Shown piece by piece: positions 56,653 through 64,000 of a DNA stretch of 64,000 nucleotides. Under the pieces are notes generated by a model. It was given only the letters and a program-made list of their open reading frames with translations, had not been told where the DNA came from and searched no databases. This stretch comes from Stenopsyche tienmushanensis (taxonomy: Eukaryota; Arthropoda; Insecta; Trichoptera; Stenopsychidae), in assembly GCA_008973525.1 (NCBI GenBank), contig WACJ01000339.1:186001-250000 (forward strand), written 5' to 3'. How positions within the stretch are numbered: position 1 is the first letter of the stretch; each line of letters begins with the position of its first letter. The translations under genes were made by a program, and so were the position numbers.

Positions 56653-57081
56653 CACTTTGCATTCCGTTGTCCCCTGAGAGGGGACATCATAATTCTAGCA
56701 TATCACTTGGATGTCCCCTCTTGTGGGACATTAAAGTTTATTTAAGATTACGGATAATCAACTTATTCCAGCAAAACTATTTGATAAATGCATGTTTCGC
56801 TAAAGTTTTCTGTTGAAATGACACAAGAAATCAAATCAAAATATGATACAATTACTAAGATATATAGCGCGTTAACGCGAAAAGTGCGCGCAGAAAGACA
56901 AGAGAATCTTTACGCATTTTTTTGGGTTCTGGAAATGAATATTATCGACTCTCATATAATTTACTGCATCTAAGAAGAAAAAACATTATACTATATGAGG
57001 GTTCATAAATACACGTTTCTAAAGCAAAGTAGCGCCAAGTAGCTGGTAGGTAATATCCAGGATGGTTCGAAAAGCAAAGGG
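56653..57081 (+). mobile_element. GTCCCC-type TTAA MITE, complete 429-bp copy
   Basis: TTAA at 56649-56652 and 57082-57085. Left end CACTTTGCATTCCGT, then the hairpin TGTCCCCT-GAG-AGGGGACA and a second weaker one (ATGTCCC / GGGACAT near 56711-56730). Right end read inward CCCTTTGCTTTTCGAACCAT, then ATTACCTACCAGCTAC and CGTGTATTTATGAACCCTC, which matches the left side of 59956-60360. The two ends share CCCTTTGC. A 61-codon frame inside is not recognisable. Confidence 0.8.
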
Positions 57082-57215
57082 TTAATGAATTAAGTGTATA
57101 TAATATTAATTAAAAAATATTCACACAATAAAATAAAATATACGAGTCAAATTTTTCACGCAATTTCTAAAATCACTAAATTCGCTGGCAATTAAAAGGT
57201 TAAAGATCATATTAA

Positions 57216-57357
57216 CACATTCCCGTCTGACGCGGGACATTTGCAATTATCGCGTTAGAGCCTTCTATTTAAAGCCAATAAATCACATGTCTATAGATGC
57301 ATGCATTTACCGATAGAACAAGTAAGACGCGAATAGATGTAACCCGACAGGAATGTG
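57216..57357. mobile_element. 142-bp TTAA MITE (CACATTCC ends)
   Basis: TTAA at 57212-57215; right flank TTGATTAA (decayed). Left end CACATTCCCGTCTGACG, right end read inward CACATTCCTGTCGGGTTACA. Same family as 6233-6377 and 39388-39455. A solo end of the CCTTTTNACTG family lies just upstream (57186-57204). Confidence 0.7.
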
Positions 57358-57359
57358 TT

Positions 57360-59951
57360 GATTAATCTTGAATATCAAAGGATCAATTGTCGTAAAAATA
57401 CTGGCTGTATTCTATTGAGTACAGCCTGGACTGACCGCATGACTTCTTGGTCTTCTAATTCCAGTCTGATAGATGACATTGCCTAAGAAGCGCAAATGTC
57501 TATTATTCAATGATTCTATCAATTATATACGAGAAAACTATTAGGAAAATGCATAAACAATATCAAATAAATTAAATTATCAATCAGACGTGTTTGGATA
57601 AATGGTAATATCAGTTAAAAGCATTGATCTTTCGGAAAGCATGCTCAGGTTCAATTAAAGCATTCGATGATGGATCACTCAAACAGGATGGATGATGGAC
57701 CATTCAAACGATCATCCAATTCATTCCAGAGGATTGAATTTAATGAAGGAAAATAATGCAATTTCCACACTATTGAAGTAAAAGAAACGTGCCTAAATTG
57801 ACAGTACATCATTATCATTGTTTTTCGACAGATGGTGATTAGTTGAAGAACGCGCGCAAATACTTTCAACTTTTTGTTTTCAATTCCATTGTCCGCTGAC
57901 TACGCCCCCTCAACATAAAAATACGCTGATGGTAATGAAATATGTTCTGGGTGGTTTGTTGGGGGTTGGAGCTCCAGGCGAGGAGGCTATGCAAGTTAGC
58001 TGGCGAGCTTGCAGGACATCGACTGGAGCTCGCCCCATGAAATAACAATGTACAACGATGTTTGCAAAAAAAAAAATTCTGCAGGCGGCTGCGACGAGCT
58101 CCCATAACATAAAGGGGTGGTACGGTCTTCTATAACAGTTCAGAGCGACCCTCGAGCATCATTTTTAGTTACAATTACAAAATTTAAAATGGTCGATCGA
58201 GTTCGCGTCGAAAGGTCATACTTATCTTGTTAATTTTTGTCACTTGGACGCTCCGATTTGCCCGCCGGACATCGAGGGGTAAAGATATAACAATGACCGA
58301 TGGTTAAAAAGTGTAATAATTCGTATTTAAGCAGAAAAATGAAAATCTAATGAATGGTGCCATCGAAGTTCTGCACGAAAATAGGGGATGTTGTCTGGAG
58401 CATGAAACGTACAAAGAACTTTTAAACTCAATCCATACGAACATTATTCATAGATGTTCGTTTTATACGCGGATAGCGAAATACGTGCATACAAATATGA
58501 CAAAAATAGAAAAACCATGTATAATAAATGCATTTTAAAAATAATACAAATAAATAAAAATCCAAACTTTTATAATGTTATATATATGACGTAACTATGC
58601 TCATTCTTGTTTTATAAAAACATGCATTGTCGTGGTGTAGACTTATTCTTTATTGCGACGAGTAACATGTAAAATTACAACAAATTTGGGCCTTTTCGAT
58701 AAGTTCTCAATGGTTAAAATCAAGGTTCAGACTCGATCAAGAGTCTAAATGTGTAAATCTCCAAATGTTTAAGGGTCGTCCAGATTTAAGTGGATTTTTA
58801 AAATTTCTATTGTTCGGTTTGAGCCTTTAAAGTCGACATCTACGTGCTTTATCCCTTTATCATAAATTTCATTGACGACTACATGTCAGTAGTCTTACTG
58901 ACATTCAAGCCATGGGCCAACAAAATGTAGTATACAAGTTTCAATATTTTATTTAGAAGTTTCACCATTAACAATCAATTAATTTCATGGCTCATAAATT
59001 ATGCTAACAAAAAATACAGATGTCAAAAATGCAATATCTCTAATATAAGACGCGATGTCAATCATGAGACTTTTGTGGCTTCAAAGTAAATTTATTGTTT
59101 TAAAACAATTGTTATAAGCTTGACTAAGTCCTCGATTAATTTCGACACTCATTGATAAGATTTCACAGTGTCGAAGCAAAGTGTTAATTCAGCCAGTTGG
59201 CCTTAATTGGTGATAGAGTACGGTCTGATGAGCCCCCAGACGAAAATTGTTTTTGGTAACCTATTCCAGAGACCAGAGTTGATTATAAGCCGACGACGTG
59301 TGATTTCTGAGCGGTCAAGCACAATTTAACGTCAAAGTTCATCGCCTGAAGCTCCATGGTATCAAAAGATGCGGATGTTCAACATACGGCGTGGAGAATC
59401 ACACGTATAAGCTCCATCGATCCAGATCGATTACTATTGACATGGAAATCCTATTGCCATAATCTCTAAAACGGATTCATTTACAATACAAAAATTAGTA
59501 CGTTGCAACTATTTCGCATGGTCGACCATCTCAATCAAATGTTCGACAAATATTTGTAATTGAAACTCCGCCAAAACTGCTTTTGAATCGAATCGAATCC
59601 TATACACCATGTAGCAGCAATCGGATTACTCAAATAATACTACCGTATTAGATAAATATAGAAGCGCGTGAATACACGAAACATATATATGTAAATATGG
59701 AATACTTAAGCTTTCGTCATTAAATATTTGATTTGATTAAAATTTTAAAAAAATAACATGCGAAAATAATTGCGAGACGGGAAGTGTCGAAATTTTCTAT
59801 ATCAAAATGAATTGGCTGCAAATAGTAACTCTTTCGCATAAGACGTATACCGAACCGAAAAAAATGATATTTTCAAACCGGTAAAAAAAAGTAATAAGAA
59901 ATTACAATTAAATTTTAAATATATTTGGCCTAAAGAAGTCCGAACCATCTC
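57360..59951. other. Mostly unique DNA, no gene seen
   Basis: Text near 57443 (TCTTGGTCTTCTAATTCCAG) matches a short segment near 30702. A 9-bp inverted repeat GAGCTCCAG / CTGGAGCTC lies at 57968-58031. Frames at 57866-58110 and 58350-58538 have no recognised similarity. Confidence 0.4.
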
Positions 59952-59955
59952 TTAA

Positions 59956-60360
59956 CCCTTTGCACTCATCTTGGATACTTACTAGCAGCTACTCGGTACC
60001 ACTTTGTTGTAGAAACGTGCATTTATGAACCCTCATATTATATAGTATAGTTTTGAAACCATGTAAGGTATTATAATAGTATTGGACTTATATGAATTTG
60101 TAGACATCAAGAAATATATATTTGCAAAAAAAGTCTTCTGATGTAAAACTCGCTGATATTTTTTTATTTATCTTAGTAATTGTATTTTGATTTGATTTCT
60201 TGTGACATTTCAACAGAATACTTCATGGAAACATGCATTTATCAAAAAGTTGTGCTGGAATAAATTGATTCTCCGTAATCACTAATAAACTTTAATGTCC
60301 CACCAGAGGGGACATCCGAGTGATAAGCTCGAATTACGATGTCCCCTGAGAGGGGACAAC
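59956..60360 (-). mobile_element. GTCCCC-type TTAA MITE, nearly complete copy
   Basis: TTAA (59952-59955), then CCCTTTGCACTCATCTTGG, and homology to the right side of 56653-57081. It ends with GGGGACATCCGAGTGATAAG and the hairpin TGTCCCCT-GAG-AGGGGACA, then is cut off at about 60360 by the LINE fragment, so its last 15 bases and TTAA are missing. Confidence 0.75.
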
Positions 60361-60364
60361 TCCT

Positions 60365-61130
60365 GGACAGCCCAAATAGTGCTTATATTGCATCCTGAGC
60401 TATCGCATGTTGCTCCGCCAAAAATTTACCCATAGCTCTCCTGTATAAAGGGACGTGCAGTATGTCAGGAATAGCTGATGCTTGACAGCATCCCTAGATT
60501 TGTAAAAGCATCGTTATTGATGAGATGCTCGAGATATTTAAACTCTCGTACTGTCTTGAGCGGTTTTCTGATGCTGCCCAAAATGCCGATGGTGTAATCC
60601 ACGCAGATGTCCAACAGCGCAGTGCCTTGATTGAAGGCGCCAACAGCACCATGTCATCTGCATACAGGATGTGGTTCATGCACTATCCGCCCACCTGGCA
60701 ACTGACTGCGGTTTCTTTGAGTGCCAAGGAGAGATCGTCAATGTAAAGGCTGAAAAGATCTGGCGACATAGATCCTCCTTGTCTAGCGTTCGGTCGGTGC
60801 AATCGAGTGCCTTGCTTGGGTCGAGAAAGCAAGCATAGACGACTATCCTTCTGCTGGTGTAATACCTGATGATTTACTTTAGCGTGTAGATGGCCATGCA
60901 CGCAGATTTGTTCAGCTTAAAACCAAACTGGCAAAAGTTTAAGTTTCAAGCAGTTTGACCAAAGCAGTGGCGAGTACAATGAGTCTATAATTGCTCAGTC
61001 AGAAGAAGCGATTGTTGTGGAAAAAAACGACCTAGAGAAATGTCGCCTAAGGTTTTCAGCAGCATCATCCCCGCTGAAACCGTCGATGTTCAACCTTGAG
61101 ACCCAAGTACAAACTCCTCCCGACGCCAAA
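60365..61130 (-). pseudogene. Non-LTR retrotransposon reverse transcriptase fragment
   Basis: On the minus strand in several frames: QFGFKLNKSACMAIYTLK, IIRYYTSRRIVVYACFLDPS, KALD, then after an apparent deletion of some 50-60 residues RQGGSMSPDLFSLYIDDLSL, ALKETAVSCQVGG, NHILYADDMVLLAPSIKALR (the catalytic YADD), and downstream LFLTYCTSLYTGELWVNF. This order (GF..H....A..., VYACFLDASKAFD, RQGG.LSP.LF..Y.DDL, YADDM.L) is that of reverse transcriptases of non-LTR elements; the YCT-LYT-LW segment after the domain suggests a CR1/Jockey-like group. It has no endonuclease domain or 3' tail in sight and several frame breaks, so it is a dead 5'-truncated fragment. Confidence 0.88.
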
Positions 61131-61768
61131 AGCTTCCAAAGTCACATTTCTTATAAGCTATAGCTATACGGTCCATCTTTCTTTGTTAATTTGCGTGCCG
61201 ACAGTTTCTTTTGAGCGAGTTTGAATTTTTTTCGCGTCCTGATTCTACGATCAGTGAGTACTCCCTCAGCTCCCTCAGATCGTTATGCGAGCACAGATTG
61301 TATTTAATTGTTTGAGCCTATGACTTTCGACTCATCAACTGACATTGATATACTGTACTCATATTATTTAAAGTAAAATTTTAAGCGAGACGCGAATGAA
61401 GTTTTTCATAAAAAAAAACGACGATAATCTTATTCGTGCACTGAAAAGCAGATTTTAAAACTTACTCAGTAATCGTTTTGAGTTTCAAAATTATGCGCAT
61501 AATTATATATACCGCTTCTTAATGAGTATGCTTTGATTATGTATGGATATTATTATAAATTAAAAGAGAGAAAGGAGGATCGTGCAGGGTTTTTTTCATA
61601 TCCATGTTTCTTGGTACTGAATACTTGATACGAAAAAAGCTCTGGGCGCAAGGGAATGGGGTAAGTCTTTAGTTTCTCCTAGTTAGTTGCCCGTACGAGA
61701 CGGCGCGCCTTCCTCGCACCCTTTATCCCTTTGTGTGAAAATATTTTGCATACATGTATTATGTAAAA
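61131..61768. other. Unique DNA, no gene seen
   Basis: No recognisable gene or repeat. Confidence 0.4.
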
Positions 61769-61840
61769 AATGCAGATACGAATACAGAAATATCACTGTA
61801 GACGAGGAGCTTTTACCCCTCTCAAACCTCCGTACTACCA
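61769..61840 (+). pseudogene. Possible piggyBac transposase scrap
   Basis: A plus frame reads RYEYRNITVDEELLPLSNL. The TVDEELLPF-RGRC motif carries the second catalytic aspartate of piggyBac transposases, and the first 10 residues of the match are good, but what follows is not RGRC-like. It is too short to be sure; chance similarity is possible. Confidence 0.3.
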
Positions 61841-61849
61841 AGTTCTGGA

Positions 61850-63490
61850 ACTACTTTCGCGCGACGCAAAAGCTCCGCTGTTTGACTTATACACAACGCG
61901 CACAAGTGGACGGCTTGAAAAGCATTTTGCAGAAAGGATTAAGACTCAAAATTTATAACACGCCTCAAAATACATTTATGCACATATGATTACTGCGAAA
62001 TCACAGCGGCCACAATTTTGACTATTCTCGGAAATATAGAACGTACAGCTGACACATTTGATTCACATCTGACGCCAAAGGCAAGCCCTTAGAACTGCAA
62101 TGCATAATTACTTTAAAGCAGATATACTTTATATATCAATACATAAAAAATATTAATTTTTCCCAAAAATAAATGAATATAGAACATAAACATAGTATTT
62201 TAAGCCTTTGAGTGTGTGCCGCACGAACCATCGCACATATATGACTTGGCGAGACCTAGACAACAAAAGCATAAATCCAGCATCAATGTTTTAATACAAT
62301 AACTTTTTCAACTCCAATATTCATTTTACACAAATTTATAATCCGAACAACGGAAGCCAAGACTATGTGCAGAAAATTGATTATGAATTCAAATTCGCTT
62401 ATACGCTCATCTGCGATTTTGGCGTAGTAGAAACATTGTTCAAATAAAATCATCACTGAATCGCTAATTAACCAAGAGGATATTAATTATTTTCTATACA
62501 TCCATTATCACAAAAATCATAACACGTTACACCGTCCGAGTTTCATTTTGACATGTTGTTCATATTTTATATATTTCCGCACAATCCAAAGCAAACTCAA
62601 ATTAAAAATCAATGAATGTTTCATCAGGCGTTTAAAATTGGTAGAGAATGGTCGATAAAAGATAAAAACGAGTTTTAATTTTGCAAAAATATCAGATTTA
62701 CCCTTCATTTGAAGGATAATTGTTTCTTTGTATATATTTTTTGAAATGTAGTAAATAAATTGAAGCATATTACGGCCGCATGTAAAGGGTTGATAAACCA
62801 TACGTTACTAATATGAACCCATTGCATTCGACGATTTTTTTGCTTTAAGCAACCCAAACGCTTTTGCAATTAGGTAAATTTTATGCATTTTTACATTTAA
62901 AAAAAAAATAAACTCCGGTCAAATATTATGCCCTGCTGTTGTACTTTGTGTGATATTTTCCACTCAAATATTTTAGCAGATTTTGATCTTGTTTTTCGCG
63001 TTAGAAGTATGATTGTAAAGCTTTCCGATATGTTAGATATGAGCAGGCGAACTTCCTTTTCCCTTTGAAAAGTTTATTCTGATTAAAAGGCATTTCATCT
63101 GGCCGTCGTCTTTGCTCAATCGTTTTTCAATGTGTTTGAAATTTTTTCATTCCTCAAGGACTAAGATTCATGCATCTACGACTAAGGTTCGATAGGCTCA
63201 AAAACTTGAAAACTAAATGTGGCCAAAGACGCAATCCGAATCGCGATCATACACTAATTTCGCGCGGAAAAAAATCTTAAAGTAATTTTAACACACTTTT
63301 TGCGGGAGATCATAATTTCCTTTTACGAAGATATATGTGTTTGATTATTAAACGAAAAGATATTGACTTGACACTTATTGGCTGGAAGTTTGGGTGTTCA
63401 AGGTACATAACACTAGGAAACTGATTGAAAATCTACACAAATGTCCCTTTCGACAGTCACTTTCGCAAACATAAATTAGAAAGAACTGTG
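61850..63490. other. Unique DNA, no gene seen
   Basis: A possible TTAA-element end (TGTAAAGGGTTGA near 62780-62793) has no partner. The 94-codon minus frame at 62517-62801 has no recognised similarity. Confidence 0.4.
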
Positions 63491-63492
63491 AC

Positions 63493-64000
63493 TAGGGAAT
63501 CCAATCCGGGGCAGTTTTAGGTGCTCATGTATTCCGGAATTAGTAAACGAAATCCCGAAAAATTCGGAATTGGAATTTTTATCTAACAGAAATCGTACAC
63601 CTCACCAGCACCATGAAGCCTACTAAATCGAGACATTCTCACCGAAATCTGGACGCTTGGAAAACGCCTAGGGGCAGTAACTTTCTAATCTATGTAATAA
63701 AATTCAAATTGTAATATTAACTATTCCCTACCGGTGATGTATTTACTACACCTCGACTCTAATAATGGGAATATCGATATGAAATATAATAGAGACGGGC
63801 TTCAGAATTTTAGTATTCCTCCGTAATATAATTACGAATCACATCAAAGCATTGTAGTATATAAGTATTCATCTGCAGCGACGGAAATAAATAATTGGTC
63901 GACAAATCGGGAATTTTGCGAGTTATAGTCCGTGCCTCAGCAGAAAGGAATTTTATCAGTCACATTGATGGTGTTATACGAAAATGAACATCAACTCGAA
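63493..64000 (+). mobile_element. hAT-family relic, copy E, running off the window
   Basis: Starts TAGGGAATCCAATCCGGGGC and carries the family blocks ATCTAACAGAAATCGTACAC, TACCGGTGATGTATTTACTA, CATCTGCAGCGACGG, then GGTGTTATACGAAAATG just before the window end. The order matches 19319-20060, so the dimerisation domain would lie just outside. The right end and target duplication cannot be seen. Confidence 0.8.

Noticed and set aside
1..64000. Search for CRISPR arrays, operons, ribosome binding sites and tRNA or rRNA genes
   Set aside because: None seen; the sequence character is eukaryotic, and repeats are dispersed or inverted rather than regularly spaced.

Overview
Eukaryotic, AT-rich, almost certainly arthropod and most likely insect intergenic DNA. 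No host gene could be supported on either strand: nearly all long open frames are short, many lack an ATG, and the recognisable ones belong to transposons. The organism call rests on the transposon content: several mariner lineages with insect-type transposases, piggyBac, hAT and Tc1-like relics, a CR1/Jockey-like LINE fragment, and many short TTAA-flanked MITEs. Coordinates of degraded repeats come from hand alignment and may be off by 5-30 bases.

Layout. 1-10 kb: mostly unique sequence with a 78-bp TA-flanked MITE, a Tc1/mariner fragment, a hAT relic, a TTAA MITE and the first copy of a 0.9-1.1 kb TTAA element with GGCG ends (Kolobok candidate). 10-20 kb: a 5' mariner fragment with its terminal repeat, the end of a palindrome-bearing TTAA MITE, a short tandem repeat, and a nearly full-length but frameshifted mariner. 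19-28 kb: three copies of one hAT family, one of them (22467-22955) complete with a perfect 8-bp target duplication, plus a 1.42-kb piggyBac relic carrying nested insertions. 29-38 kb: copies of a piggyBac-like MITE family and a 1274-bp mariner (36064-37337) with both inverted repeats and TA duplications, inactivated by a frameshift and a stop. 39-45 kb: small TTAA MITEs, a mariner relic between two hAT ends, and a relic of an arthropod transposon-like protein of uncertain class. 48-57 kb: the second GGCG-ended TTAA element (48323-49447) with a PIF/Harbinger-like MITE inserted in it, an internally deleted mariner, and several long hairpins. 57-64 kb: GTCCCC-type TTAA MITEs, a LINE reverse-transcriptase fragment, and a hAT copy that runs off the window.

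The genes do not form a host pathway; the window is a record of layered transposition. The observation I find most worth testing is that several different TTAA-inserting MITE families carry a short palindrome 12-19 bases inside their CCCTT ends. In two cases the palindrome sequence differs between related copies while pairing is kept, as if the hairpin or a dimeric binding site, not the sequence itself, is what is conserved.
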